Assembly: GCF_026385525.1 (NCBI RefSeq)
Contig: NZ_JANIDY010000002.1
Span: forward strand, 62,001-126,000
Reading direction: 5' to 3'
DNA length: 64,000 bases
From: Bombella pluederhausensis
Lineage (GTDB): Bacteria; Pseudomonadota; Alphaproteobacteria; Acetobacterales; Acetobacteraceae
The notes under the pieces are model-generated. The model saw nothing but the letters and a program-made list of their open reading frames with translations, was not told the DNA's origin and did no database searches. How positions within the stretch are numbered: position 1 is the stretch's first letter; each line of letters starts with the position of its first letter. Shown one piece after another: positions 43,113-51,882 of the stretch. The position numbers were made by a program, and so were the translations under genes.

Positions 43113-44663
43113 TTAAGGCATGAAGGCCGGTCTGGTCTGAAATTTGGGTAGGAACTCCTCCAGAGCCGGGGCTAGCATGTGCATCTGATGGGCGGAAGCT
43201 GGTGAAAGCAGGAGGAGTGCCCGCTGGAGGTCATGCGGCTTGACGTTGGGGTGCCCTGCCAACCACATGAGCAGGCCATGCACGCTTAGTCCACCCGGTT
43301 CATCGGCTGGTGGCAGGGGCACGAACAGAATGGTGGGCGGGACGGATGCTGGAATGATTTCCAGAGGAGTGCTGCTATGACCAGTTTCATAAGGGAGATG
43401 AACTTGCCGTTTTTCTGCATCAAACGTGATGCGCAGGCTGGTCATCCCGAAGGGACAGGGGGCATCCCCCAGAGTAAAAGGGGCCCGGTCCTGTGTATGA
43501 AGTGTCAGAATATGCGGGTTCGCTTCCTGCCAGAAGCCAATGAAGGGCTGCCGCTGTTCTGTCTGGTCACATTCCAGGAGGCGCCCTTCCGTGAAGCGGA
43601 GAAGGACGCTCTGACCTGTCACATAGGGCGGAGAGAACTGCAGGTTCAACAGTAATGTGCTGTCAGCCGGGGGCAGTATCCGGTCATAATGGAACGTGTC
43701 ATGTTGGACATGGTCCGCTATGGCGATGTTCGCATCCTGTTCCCGCTGTTTTTTCCGGTATTCGTCAAGGCGCTGCGCTGCCAGTTTCTTCAGGCGGGAG
43801 AGACCAGCCTGAAGGGCGGCTTCCCGCATCTGGTTCGCGAGCTTTCGCATTTCCCGAAGCTGATGCGTTCCCTGAGCGGTCATCTGTTCATTACGGTCGT
43901 AATGGGCCCGCATGGGAGGAGGCAGCTCTTTCTTCCCGTGAGCCAGAGCGCAGATATAATGCTGGATACAGCCACCTTCCCACAGGGAAGTGAGCACGGT
44001 TCCATCATTTGGATGATAAGGCTGGCCGTTGATGCGGCGTATCTTTTCTGCTGGCAGACCGAACATAAGTGGGTCTGTCAGCTCCTCAGCGGCGGGTAGG
44101 CTGTCGAGTCGAGCTAGGAGGCGGACAAACTGATGATCCGGGAATGAAGGGAGGGCATGCCAGATATGGTTGGCAACGATATGCCCCGGTGGCGGAGATA
44201 GATGGCCCGCCGTCCCGTGGATACGCCAATGGACAGCAATGGCCGAAGTTTCATCGGGAATGCGATGAAAGAGCGTCTGGGCACCACGCTCGACTGTGAG
44301 ATACTCATCAGCATCCAGAATGATGATCCAGTCATCGACAGGGTCATCATGACCGTTTTCTTCGCGGGAGAGCTGCTTCATCCCCTGCGTGATGTGACGG
44401 AGATGCGTTAAGGCACGGCGGGTCAGGGTGAGGCGTCTTGCTTCGGCTGTCAGATCATCGGGCAGCTCCACGGGGAGCCATGAGACAGGCCAGTCCGGCT
44501 GGAGGCTGCGAATGATCTGCCGGGCGCTGTCATCAATGCCGCCATCAATGACGGCAATATGCTCGATACCTAATGAAAGATGCCATGCCAGCCAGCCCGG
44601 TAATGTGTGATCGGCCTGTTTCAGAAGGAGGGCACAGGTAAGCCGGGGGCGCTTAGCGGACAT
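43113..44663 (-). CDS. Glycosyltransferase family 2/92-like protein
   Basis: The 516-residue product starts M-S-A-K-R-P-R-L-T-C-A-L-L-L-K and has an N-terminal GT domain: L-P-G-W-L-A-W-H-L-S-L-G-I-E-H-I-A-V-I-D-G-G and D-D-W-I-I-I-L-D-A-D-E-Y-L, where D-A-D is the metal-binding DxD. This layout fits the Glyco_tranf_2_4/GT92 group. Residues ~280-345 are helical and charged, and the C-terminal ~170 residues (beta-rich, L-L-L-N-L-Q-F-S-P-P-Y) match nothing I recognise. Its start overlaps the end of the lipoprotein gene by 11 bases, so the two are co-translated. A longer start at 44759 would sit inside that gene. Confidence 0.72.
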   Translation of the reverse strand: MSAKRPRLTCALLLKQADHTLPGWLAWHLSLGIEHIAVIDGGIDDSARQIIRSLQPDWPVSWLPVELPDDLTAEARRLTLTRRALTHLRHITQGMKQLSREENGHDDPVDDWIIILDADEYLTVERGAQTLFHRIPDETSAIAVHWRIHGTAGHLSPPPGHIVANHIWHALPSFPDHQFVRLLARLDSLPAAEELTDPLMFGLPAEKIRRINGQPYHPNDGTVLTSLWEGGCIQHYICALAHGKKELPPPMRAHYDRNEQMTAQGTHQLREMRKLANQMREAALQAGLSRLKKLAAQRLDEYRKKQREQDANIAIADHVQHDTFHYDRILPPADSTLLLNLQFSPPYVTGQSVLLRFTEGRLLECDQTEQRQPFIGFWQEANPHILTLHTQDRAPFTLGDAPCPFGMTSLRITFDAEKRQVHLPYETGHSSTPLEIIPASVPPTILFVPLPPADEPGGLSVHGLLMWLAGHPNVKPHDLQRALLLLSPASAHQMHMLAPALEEFLPKFQTRPAFMP

Positions 44664-45126
44664 AAATACGCACCATGTTGTTCTGGATAGTCGGGTCGGA
44701 GCTGGCCCGCATGTCGATCTGTATGGGGCGGGCGCCCGCAGCCAGAATATGGCTGGCAACCGGATTGACGAGTTCCTGAGTCAGACGATGCAGGGATTCC
44801 GCTTCGGCATCCGGCGTCTTCTGCATGGGAGCCATGCCCTGAACGATGAACAGAATGTTGCTCTTGCGGCTTAGGGCTAGCTTGGTAGCTTTTTCCACTT
44901 CCGGCCCGTAGGTCTGCTCAGGCGTACCACCAGTGATCTGGAGGAAGGCCGGCCTGCCCGGTGCTGCGGCGGGCAGGGCAGGAGCGGCCACCTGTGGCGG
45001 CCTGCCAGCCTGAGGGTCGAAGGTGCGCTGGTCAATAGGATTGCAGCCGCATAGGGAAGCTGTGAGCCCTGCCAGAACGACAGGCCAGACTCGTAGAACA
45101 GAACGGTGGACAGAAAGAGCCATCAT
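44653..45126 (-). CDS. Hypothetical lipoprotein
   Basis: The 157-residue product has a lipoprotein signal peptide, V-L-A-G-L-T-A-S-L-C-G-C-N, with two cysteines that could be the lipobox Cys. A Pro/Ala-rich linker follows, then a small domain with N-I-L-F-I-V-Q-G-M-A-P and I-Q-I-D-M-R-A-S-S-D-P ending N-N-M-V-R-I-Y-V-R. That end loosely recalls OmpA-type periplasmic domains, but the match is too weak to call. It overlaps and precedes the glycosyltransferase gene, suggesting a shared surface-glycan role. Confidence 0.65.
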   Translation of the reverse strand: MMALSVHRSVLRVWPVVLAGLTASLCGCNPIDQRTFDPQAGRPPQVAAPALPAAAPGRPAFLQITGGTPEQTYGPEVEKATKLALSRKSNILFIVQGMAPMQKTPDAEAESLHRLTQELVNPVASHILAAGARPIQIDMRASSDPTIQNNMVRIYVR

Positions 45127-45270
45127 AAAACAACTAGTTACAGGAAGCGGGGCATGACGCAAGAGGGAAGCAGGCCTGCTTTAAAAACTTCATTTTCCCC
45201 CTGTTGCTCTTTCGCAGTGGTGCTATGGATAAAAGAGTCCTTTAGCTACCAATCATGGAGGAAGCGACCA

Positions 45271-46293
45271 ATGGCCGTTAAAATTGCAATCAACGGGTTC
45301 GGACGTATCGGACGTCTGGTTCTTCGTGGCATCATCGAAAGCGGACGCACTGACGTCGAGCCGGTTCTGATCAACGATCTCGGCTCCGTGGAGGCCAACG
45401 CTCACCTTCTGAAGTATGACACCGTTCACGGCCGCCTGCCGGCTGATGTTGAGGTTGTCAATGGTGACCTGCTCATCAAGACCCATCAGGGCCGTACAAT
45501 CGGGCCGATCAAGGTGACAGCTCATCGCAACCCGGAAGAAATCCCGCTTCAGGGCGTTGACGTGGCCATGGAATGCACAGGCCTGTTCACGGCTCGTGAC
45601 AAGGCTTCTGCCCTGCTGACAGCCGGTGCCAAGCACGTGCTGATCTCTGCTCCGGGTAAGGACGCTGACGCCACAATCGTGTACGGCGTGAACAATGATG
45701 CCCTGAAGCCGGGCATGACCATTGTTTCCAACGCTTCCTGCACGACCAACTGTCTCTCCCCGGTTGCTTCCGTTCTGGATGAGACATTCGGCATTGAGCG
45801 TGGTTATATGGTGACCGTTCACTCCTACACGGGTGACCAGCGCACCATCGACACACTGCACAAGGACCCGCGCCGTGCCCGTGCAGCTGCTGTCAACATC
45901 ATTCCGACATCCACGGGTGCTGCTCGTGCTGTTGGTCTGGTTCTGCCGCACCTCAAGGGCAAGCTGGACGGTACGGCCATTCGCGTGCCGACACCGAACG
46001 TCTCCCTCGTCTCTCTGGACTTCGTGCCGAAGCGCAAGCCGTCCTCCGTTGAGGAAGTCAACGAAGCCATCCGTGAAGCTTCCGAAGGTCGCCTGAAGGG
46101 CATCCTCGGTTACAACACGGAGCCGCTGGTGAGCCACGACTTCAACCACGTTGCCTTCTCCTCCACCTTTGATGCCACACAGACAGCACTGGTTGATGGT
46201 GGTGAGCTGGTTCGTATCTGCGCATGGTACGACAATGAGTGGGGCTTCTCCAACCGCATGTCTGACACGGCTTCTCTGTTCGGGAAACTCTGA
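45271..46293 (+). CDS. gap: Glyceraldehyde-3-phosphate dehydrogenase
   Basis: The 340-residue product is a type I GAPDH, converting glyceraldehyde 3-phosphate, NAD(P) and phosphate into 1,3-bisphosphoglycerate. [11 protein letters not shown] opens the NAD fold, [10 protein letters not shown] holds the catalytic cysteine (about residue 154), H-S-Y-T-G-D-Q and the C-terminal W-Y-D-N-E-W-G-F-S complete the signature. GGAGGAAGC sits at the right distance from ATG 45271. It ends 2 bases before pgk: the glycolytic gap-pgk operon. Confidence 0.97.
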   Translation: MAVKIAINGFGRIGRLVLRGIIESGRTDVEPVLINDLGSVEANAHLLKYDTVHGRLPADVEVVNGDLLIKTHQGRTIGPIKVTAHRNPEEIPLQGVDVAMECTGLFTARDKASALLTAGAKHVLISAPGKDADATIVYGVNNDALKPGMTIVSNASCTTNCLSPVASVLDETFGIERGYMVTVHSYTGDQRTIDTLHKDPRRARAAAVNIIPTSTGAARAVGLVLPHLKGKLDGTAIRVPTPNVSLVSLDFVPKRKPSSVEEVNEAIREASEGRLKGILGYNTEPLVSHDFNHVAFSSTFDATQTALVDGGELVRICAWYDNEWGFSNRMSDTASLFGKL

Positions 46294-46295
46294 TC

Positions 46296-47489
46296 ATGGC
46301 TTTTCGCACGCTTGATAAGGCGGAGGTACGTGGCAAACGCGTACTTCTCCGCGCTGACCTGAATGTTCCCATGCATGAGGGTGCCATTACCGATACGACC
46401 CGTATCGAGCGTGTGCTGCCGACTATCCGTGAGCTGACTGAGAAGGGGGCCAAGGTCATCCTTCTCAGCCACTTCGACCGCCCCAAGGGCAAGGTCGTTC
46501 CTGAGATGTCGCTGGCACCGGTTGGCAAACGTCTGGGCGAGCTTCTGGGTAGCCCGGTCGCCTTCGCTGCGGACTGCATTGGCCCCAAGGCCAAGGAAGC
46601 CGTGGATGCGCTGAAGGATGGTGGTGTTCTCCTGCTGGAAAACACCCGCTTCCACGCTGAGGAAGAGAAGAACGATCCGGAGTTCTCCAAGGCACTGGCT
46701 GCCAATGGGGACATCTATGTGGATGATGCCTTCTCTGCCGCTCATCGTGCCCATGCCTCCACGGAGGGCGTGGCCCATCTGCTGCCCGCTTACGCTGGCC
46801 GCCTGATGGAAGCCGAGCTGAAGGCCCTTTCCGCTGCTCTGGAAAGCCCGAAGCGTCCTGTCGGTGCCGTGATCGGTGGGTCCAAGATTTCCACGAAGCT
46901 GGACCTGATCGGCAACGTGCTGGACAAGGTGGACGTTCTGTTCATCGGTGGGGCCATGGCCAACACATTCCTCGCTGCTGAGGGTGTGAAGGTCGGCAAG
47001 TCCCTCCAGGAATCCGACATGCATGAGACGGCTCGCAAGATCGCTGCTCACGCCAAGGAAAAAGGCTGCAAGCTGGTTCTGCCGGTTGATGCCGTTGTGG
47101 CTCGTGAGTTCAAGGCGGGTGCTGCCTCTGAGGTCGTGCCGGTGGATAAGGTGCCTGAAGACACCATGATCCTTGATGCCGGGCCGAAAACGGCTGAGCT
47201 GATCTCCAAACATCTGGCCGACCTGAAGACTCTGGTCTGGAACGGTCCGCTGGGTGCTTTCGAGATTGCTCCGTTCGACAAGGCAACGGTGGAAGTGGCT
47301 CGTGCTGCTGCCAAGTTGACCGAAGAAGGCAAGCTGCTGACGGTGGCTGGTGGTGGTGACACCGTTTCCGCTCTGCGTCACGCTGGCGTAGCCGACCGTA
47401 TGAGCTATGTCTCCACGGCTGGCGGTGCCTTCCTCGAATGGCTGGAGGGTAAGACCCTTCCGGGTGTTGAGGTTCTGCGCGCCAAGTAA
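46296..47489 (+). CDS. pgk: Phosphoglycerate kinase
   Basis: The 397-residue product transfers phosphate from 1,3-bisphosphoglycerate to [15 protein letters not shown] at residues ~15-26 is the PGK signature; [27 protein letters not shown] and the C-terminal G-G-G-D-T-V-S-A complete the two-domain fold. Length is normal. It is translated straight after gap and both share the terminator at 47514. Confidence 0.97.
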   Translation: MAFRTLDKAEVRGKRVLLRADLNVPMHEGAITDTTRIERVLPTIRELTEKGAKVILLSHFDRPKGKVVPEMSLAPVGKRLGELLGSPVAFAADCIGPKAKEAVDALKDGGVLLLENTRFHAEEEKNDPEFSKALAANGDIYVDDAFSAAHRAHASTEGVAHLLPAYAGRLMEAELKALSAALESPKRPVGAVIGGSKISTKLDLIGNVLDKVDVLFIGGAMANTFLAAEGVKVGKSLQESDMHETARKIAAHAKEKGCKLVLPVDAVVAREFKAGAASEVVPVDKVPEDTMILDAGPKTAELISKHLADLKTLVWNGPLGAFEIAPFDKATVEVARAAAKLTEEGKLLTVAGGGDTVSALRHAGVADRMSYVSTAGGAFLEWLEGKTLPGVEVLRAK

Positions 47490-47513
47490 GATCAGTTCAT
47501 ACTGGTTTTGCAG

Positions 47514-47547
47514 GAAAGGCGGTTACCCTTCGGGGTGCCGCCTTTTC
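47514..47547 (+). terminator. Intrinsic terminator of gap-pgk
   Basis: AAAGGCGG-TT-ACCC pairs with GGGT-GC-CGCCTTTT around a TTCG loop, giving two stems with a small internal loop, and ends in TTTTCT. Confidence 0.8.
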
Positions 47548-47568
47548 TGTGTGTGGAATGGTTGTCAT

Positions 47569-47605
47569 AAAAAAACGCAGCGGGAACAGGGTCCGGCTGC
47601 GTTTT
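47569..47605 (-). terminator. Intrinsic terminator of rpoH
   Basis: On the minus strand AAAACGCAGC pairs with GCTGCGTTTT over a 13-base loop and continues into a T-run. It lies 28 bases after the rpoH stop codon. Confidence 0.85.
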
Positions 47606-47632
47606 GTAAAGTCTCAAAGTTTGGAGGAGGGG

Positions 47633-48538
47633 TTACTCCTCGTCTTCTGAGAACCCCTGCTCCTTACGCCGTTCCTTAACGGCGGAGGCCATAGCCTTTT
47701 GTAATTTCTCCATGGCACGAGCCTCAATCTGGCGGATACGCTCACGAGAGACGCCGTAATGGTGAGACAGTTCTTCCAGCGTGGAAGGGTCTTCTTTCAG
47801 GCGGCGTTCTGTCAGGATGTGGCGCTCACGTTCATTCAGGGTCTGCATAGCTTCGGCAAGCAGGGCCTTGCGACCGCTCATATCCTCGCTCTCGGCCAGC
47901 AGGTCTTCCTGATTCTCGTTCTGGTCTACGAGCCAGTCCTGCCACTCCTGTTCACCATCCACTCGTAGCGGGGCATTCAGGCTGTGGTCAGGTGCCGTGA
48001 GACGGCGATTCATGGAAATGACGTCTTGTTCCGGCACGCCGAGCGTTTTGGCGATATGGTCGATCTGCTCCGGCTGAAGGTCGCCTTCGTCATAGGCCTG
48101 CATTTGGCCTTTGAGGCGGCGGAGATTGAAGAAAAGCTTCTTCTGGGCAGCGGTTGTGCCCATCTTCACCAGAGACCAGCTATGAAGGATGTATTCCTGA
48201 ATGGCAGCACGGATCCACCACATGGCATAGGTTGCCAGACGGAAACCCCGCTCCGGGTCGAAACGGCGAACAGCCTGCATCATGCCAATATTGCCCTCGC
48301 TGATGAGCTCGCTGACGGGCAGGCCGTAGCCCCGGTAGCTCATGGCGATTTTGGCGACAAGACGGAGATGAGAGGTCACCAGCTCATGGGCAGCGCTGCT
48401 GTCATGCTGGTCACGCCAGCGGCGGGCAAGGGCCAGTTCCTGCTCGGATGTGAGAAGGGGGAACCGGCGGATTTCCTGAAGATATCGGGAAAGATTTGTC
48501 TCCGGGCCGATAGCGGGTAGAGTTGAGGGAGACTTCAT
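47633..48538 (-). CDS. rpoH: RNA polymerase heat-shock sigma factor RpoH
   Basis: The 301-residue product is a sigma-32 type factor. Region 2 contains H-L-R-L-V-A-K-I-A and F-R-L-A-T-Y-A-M-W-W-I-R-A-A-I-Q-E-Y-I; the RpoH box Q-K-K-L-F-F-N-L-R-R-L-K that distinguishes it from sigma-70 follows at about residue 133; region 4 ends with the helix-turn-helix G-V-S-R-E-R-I-R-Q-I-E. It directs transcription of chaperones and proteases after heat stress. Expression may involve the palindrome at 48693. Confidence 0.96.
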   Translation of the reverse strand: MKSPSTLPAIGPETNLSRYLQEIRRFPLLTSEQELALARRWRDQHDSSAAHELVTSHLRLVAKIAMSYRGYGLPVSELISEGNIGMMQAVRRFDPERGFRLATYAMWWIRAAIQEYILHSWSLVKMGTTAAQKKLFFNLRRLKGQMQAYDEGDLQPEQIDHIAKTLGVPEQDVISMNRRLTAPDHSLNAPLRVDGEQEWQDWLVDQNENQEDLLAESEDMSGRKALLAEAMQTLNERERHILTERRLKEDPSTLEELSHHYGVSRERIRQIEARAMEKLQKAMASAVKERRKEQGFSEDEE

Positions 48539-48692
48539 GTAATTTCGACTCCTTGCACCCAGCTGGTGGAGAGACGGGTAAACCAGACCGGCTCATCCAC
48601 CACAGGAACGATGGGACCAGCCTGCACATGCTACATCTGGTCTGCTGTCGCCTCCATCGCAAATAAGGCAAAGGAGGCATGTTCCAATTCAT

Positions 48693-48715
48693 TATAGGAC
48701 GCTTCTTGTCCTATA
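48693..48715. promoter_or_regulatory. 23-bp palindrome upstream of rpoH
   Basis: TATAGGAC (48693-48700) and GTCCTATA (48708-48715) are perfect inverted repeats with a 7-base spacer, about 155 bases upstream of rpoH. On the minus strand the inner arm overlaps a TATAAT hexamer (48696-48691), so a bound protein would cover a possible -10. It could also be a structure at the end of the rluD transcript, but there is no T-run. Confidence 0.4.
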
Positions 48716-48758
48716 ACTCTCTAATTGATTCCTTCGGGAAGTCAAACTTAATAAAAAG

Positions 48759-49769
48759 TTAGACCGTTTCATCGCCTGAGAGGGCCTTCATGAGCGTCTG
48801 AAAGTCTTCTGGTAGGGGGGCTTCAAAGCGGAGGGATTCCTTCGTTCTTGGGTGGATGAACCCCAGCGTGGCGGCATGAAGGGCCTGCCGTGGGAAGTCC
48901 AGCGCCTGATGGCGTATGGCAACGGGCAGTTTGCGGGCCGCAGCCGGGATACGGCGCAGATAGACCGGATCGCCAAGCAGAGGGTGGCCATTATGAGAGA
49001 GATGGACACGGATTTGATGGGTCCGTCCGGTTGCCAGTCGGCATTCCACGAGGGATACGCCAGCATGGAAGGTCTTTTTCGTTGTAAAGCGTGTCAAAGC
49101 GTGTTTGCCACCTTGTGAAACAACGGCCATGCGTTTGCGGTCTCGTTTGTCCCGCCCGATGGCACCTTCAAATTCACCAGAGGGTGGCAGAAGTCCCCAT
49201 GCCAGAGCGAGATAGGCACGTTCCATAGTGCGAGTGGCGAAGGCTTCCGACAGGGCCTCATGGGCGAGGGGTGTCTTGGCCACGACCATCACGCCGGATG
49301 TATCCTTGTCCAGCCGATGAACGATGCCGGGTCGTTTCTCCCCACCAATGCCTTCAAAATCCGGCCCGCAATGGCCGAGGAGGGCATTGACGAGTGTTCC
49401 CGTCTCATTGCCGGGGGCGGGATGAACGACCAGCCCGGCCGGTTTGTCCAGAACGATCAGGTCCCTGTCCTCAAATAGAATGTCCAGAGGGATGCTTTCG
49501 GCCTGCGGGCGAGCGGGTTCTGGCGGGGGCAGGCGTAATTCCAGCTGCATTCCTTCGCGGAGGGAGAAAGCGGGGTCTCGCCGGGGCGTGCCGTTGCAGG
49601 TAAGGTGCCCCGTCTCGATCAGAGCTTTAACACGGGAGCGGGACAGGGTGCCGATGGTGTCGGCCAGCATACGGTCAGCCCGCTGCCCTGCCTGCTCGTG
49701 CGTGATGGTGAAAGAGTAGAGTGCGGGCGCATCCGCAGGGAGAGAATCGGAAATGAGTGAGTCGGACAT
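48759..49769 (-). CDS. rluD: RluD-family 23S rRNA pseudouridine synthase
   Basis: The 336-residue product has an N-terminal S4 RNA-binding domain (R-A-D-R-M-L-A-D-T-I-G-T-L-S-R-S-R-V-K) and the RluA-type catalytic domain with H-R-L-D-K-D-T-S-G (the catalytic Asp), plus V-V-H-P-A-P-G-N and R-T-H-Q-I-R-V-H. RluD makes pseudouridines in helix 69 of 23S rRNA. The ATG at 49769 overlaps the divergent DUF6476 gene by 17 bases; a much longer in-frame start would lie deep inside it. Confidence 0.9.
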   Translation of the reverse strand: MSDSLISDSLPADAPALYSFTITHEQAGQRADRMLADTIGTLSRSRVKALIETGHLTCNGTPRRDPAFSLREGMQLELRLPPPEPARPQAESIPLDILFEDRDLIVLDKPAGLVVHPAPGNETGTLVNALLGHCGPDFEGIGGEKRPGIVHRLDKDTSGVMVVAKTPLAHEALSEAFATRTMERAYLALAWGLLPPSGEFEGAIGRDKRDRKRMAVVSQGGKHALTRFTTKKTFHAGVSLVECRLATGRTHQIRVHLSHNGHPLLGDPVYLRRIPAAARKLPVAIRHQALDFPRQALHAATLGFIHPRTKESLRFEAPLPEDFQTLMKALSGDETV

Positions 49770-50178
49770 GGCCCCTAATCTAGTTGAGTCTGGGCAAAAC
49801 GGCGAGTCGAACCCGCCACGCACCCCTAAGGCTCTGGTAGCGGCTGTTATCATCATGGGGGTGATGATCGTACTGGGGACGGTTCTGCTGGTGGGGATCA
49901 TCATTCATCGGATGATGAATCATGCTGCCACGCCGTCCACACCGGCATCTCCTGCGGCGATGCAGGCGGTAGCGGGGCCTTCGTCACTGGCGGGACCGGC
50001 CCTGCTGAAACTGCCCCGTCATGCGGATGAGCAGGTTATGGCTGTAACGGCCCGACCTGATGGTGCTCTGGCGGTTACGCTCAGGGATGGGCAGGGCGAT
50101 GCCCGTATTCTGCTCTGGCAGCCGGAACAGGCCCGCCTTGTGGCGGAACTGACGTTAAGCGGCACGGCTGAGCACTAA
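49753..50178 (+). CDS. DUF6476 family membrane protein
   Basis: The 141-residue product has one strong membrane helix (about residues 28-50) after a polar N-terminus, a Pro/Ala/Ser linker, and a small C-terminal beta-rich domain (V-M-A-V-T-A-R-P-D-G-A-L-A-V-T-L with R-I-L-L-W). This plan and the position next to rluD match DUF6476, a family of unknown role in alphaproteobacteria. AGGGAGAG eight bases ahead fixes ATG 49753, which overlaps the divergent rluD start. Confidence 0.78.
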   Translation: MSESDMAPNLVESGQNGESNPPRTPKALVAAVIIMGVMIVLGTVLLVGIIIHRMMNHAATPSTPASPAAMQAVAGPSSLAGPALLKLPRHADEQVMAVTARPDGALAVTLRDGQGDARILLWQPEQARLVAELTLSGTAEH

Positions 50179-50197
50179 CCGTACGACCTGAAAAAGG

Positions 50198-50225
50198 AAG
50201 GCTGGCGGAGAGTGTCAGCCTTTTT
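50198..50225 (+). terminator. Intrinsic terminator after the DUF6476 gene
   Basis: AAGGCTG pairs with CAGCCTT over an 11-base loop and continues into T residues. It overlaps the last codons of the convergent ArsR gene. Confidence 0.7.
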
Positions 50226-50547
50226 CGGATAGGTTTGTTGGGCATTCCCGGAGGATGGAGGTCATCAGGCCGGGAAAGCGGTCTTCCAGTACATCAAGGC
50301 GGAGTGTATTGCGATGTTGTACGCCCTCTACCCGTGTCTGGAGAATGCCTGCTTCTCGCAGTACCTGAAAATGATGCGACATGCTGGACTTTGGCCTGCC
50401 ACGCAGAAGGGTCGTGCAGTTAGCCTCGCCCAGACTGTGCAGATGGCAGATTATGCCTAGACGCACGGGGTCTGCTACGGCCCGCAGGAGGGGCAGGAGG
50501 GTAATGTCTTCTGGGGCGGGGTGGTGATACAGCACGGCCATGGGCAT
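50215..50547 (-). CDS. ArsR-family winged-helix repressor
   Basis: The 110-residue product is a small winged-helix regulator: L-R-A-V-A-D-P-V-R-L-G-I-I-C-H-L near residue 22, the recognition helix P-K-S-S-M-S-H-H-F-Q-V-L-R-E-A-G-I-L, and a short wing (Q-T-R-V-E-G-V-Q-H-R-N). The metal-binding E-L-C-V-C-D box of ArsR/SmtB sensors is missing, so it likely responds to an organic or redox signal. It is divergent from an old yellow enzyme gene with a matching palindrome between them. Confidence 0.9.
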   Translation of the reverse strand: MPMAVLYHHPAPEDITLLPLLRAVADPVRLGIICHLHSLGEANCTTLLRGRPKSSMSHHFQVLREAGILQTRVEGVQHRNTLRLDVLEDRFPGLMTSILRECPTNLSEKG

Positions 50548-50613
50548 GTGTATCGGGAGTTCGGGGACATTTTGTCAAGGTTTTATAGTTTTATACATAT
50601 GGAACTAATTTCA

Positions 50614-50635
50614 TTGTTCTATGTTGATAGAACAA
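50614..50635. promoter_or_regulatory. Perfect palindrome, probable operator of the ArsR-type repressor
   Basis: TTGTTCTAT (50614-50622) and ATAGAACAA (50627-50635) form a perfect 9+4+9 palindrome in the AT-rich gap between the divergent ArsR and ene-reductase genes. Size and symmetry fit a dimeric winged-helix protein. It could control both genes. Binding is inferred. Confidence 0.65.
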
Positions 50636-50721
50636 AAAGGAAGTGTTAGCCACAAAGACAGAGGGCAGGGTTTTGTCATTCTCTGTCTGGGTTATCTGGT
50701 CATGTTTTTGAGGAGAAAATC

Positions 50722-51807
50722 ATGCCAACACTTTTTGATCCCATTTCCTTCGGGTCCATTAAGGCAGCTAATCGTGTCGTCATGGCCCCACTTACACGGG
50801 CACGGGCAGGTAAGGATGCCGTGCCAACGCTAATTATGGCGGAATATTATGGACAGCGGGCTACTGCCGGGCTGATCATTTCTGAGGCTGTGGGTATTTC
50901 CCGTCAGGGGCTTGGTTGGGCCTATGCCACGGGCATCTGGAATGAGGAACAGGTGGCGGGTTGGAAGACCGTTACTGATGCCGTGCATGAAAAGGGCGGC
51001 AAAATTGTCTGCCAGCTCTGGCATATGGGCCGGATGGTTCATTCCTCCACGACCGGGGAGCAGCCGGTGGCTCCGTCTGTTTCAACCGCACCGGGGCATA
51101 TCCATACCTATGAGGGCAAGGCTCCTTATGAGGAAGCCCGTGCGCTGCGTCTGGATGAGATTCCGGGGATCGTGGAAAGTTACGCCAAGGCAGCACGCAA
51201 TGCGATGAAGGCCGGTTTTGACGGTGTGCAGATTCACTCTGCCAACGGCTATCTGCTGGATGAGTTCCTGCGGGATGGTACCAACCATCGGACAGATGCG
51301 TATGGCGGGTCTGTCGAAAACCGCCTGCGTCTGCTGCGTGAAGTTACTGAGGCTGTCATTAAGGAAGTGGGGGCCGAGCATGTCGGTGTCCGTCTTTCCC
51401 CTAATGGAGAAGTACAGGGTACGGTGGACAGCAACCCGGCGGCTGTTTTCATCCCGGCAGCAAAGATGCTGAATGATCTGGGTGTGGCATGGCTGGAACT
51501 GCGTGAGTCCAACCCGTCCAGCACATTCACTTTTGGTGGTGCCACCGATCAGCCCAAGCTGTCCCCGGAAATCCGTAAGGTTTTCACCCGTCCGCTGGTG
51601 CTGAATCAGGAATATACACGGGATGAGGCCCTGAAAGCCGTAGAGGAAGGCAAGGCTGATGCCATCAGTTTTGGTCGTGCCTACATTGCCAATCCTGATC
51701 TGGTACGCCGCCTGAAGGATGATCTGTCGTTTCAGGATGATGACATGGCAACATGGTACGGTCCGATTGGAGCCAAGGGCTATACGGATTATTCGTTCGC
51801 CAAGTGA
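50722..51807 (+). CDS. Old yellow enzyme-type alkene reductase
   Basis: The 361-residue product is an FMN-dependent TIM-barrel enzyme of the OYE/NemA family that reduces activated C=C bonds with NAD(P)H. R-V-V-M-A-P-L-T-R-A-R-A near residue 17, Q-L-W-H-M-G-R at about 94-100, F-D-G-V-Q-I-H-S-A-N-G-Y-L-L-D-E-F-L, R-L-S-P-N-G and S-F-G-R-A-Y-I-A-N-P are classical. GAGGAG precedes the start. The divergent ArsR-type regulator suggests induction by electrophiles or quinones. Confidence 0.94.
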   Translation: MPTLFDPISFGSIKAANRVVMAPLTRARAGKDAVPTLIMAEYYGQRATAGLIISEAVGISRQGLGWAYATGIWNEEQVAGWKTVTDAVHEKGGKIVCQLWHMGRMVHSSTTGEQPVAPSVSTAPGHIHTYEGKAPYEEARALRLDEIPGIVESYAKAARNAMKAGFDGVQIHSANGYLLDEFLRDGTNHRTDAYGGSVENRLRLLREVTEAVIKEVGAEHVGVRLSPNGEVQGTVDSNPAAVFIPAAKMLNDLGVAWLELRESNPSSTFTFGGATDQPKLSPEIRKVFTRPLVLNQEYTRDEALKAVEEGKADAISFGRAYIANPDLVRRLKDDLSFQDDDMATWYGPIGAKGYTDYSFAK

Positions 51808-51831
51808 TGGGCTGATAATATCGCCTGAAGG

Positions 51832-51869
51832 CGGGGTGGTGACTGGTATTTCCGGTCCCACCCCGTTTT
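51832..51869 (+). terminator. Intrinsic terminator after the alkene reductase gene
   Basis: CGGGGTGG pairs with CCACCCCG around an 18-base loop and is followed by four T residues. Confidence 0.7.
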
Positions 51870-51882
51870 CTGTAGGAGGGTA

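Noticed and set aside
46110-47381. A 423-codon minus-strand frame over pgk (and a 298-codon one over gap)
   Set aside because: Shadows of two unmistakable glycolytic genes; no motif or ribosome binding site on the opposite strand.
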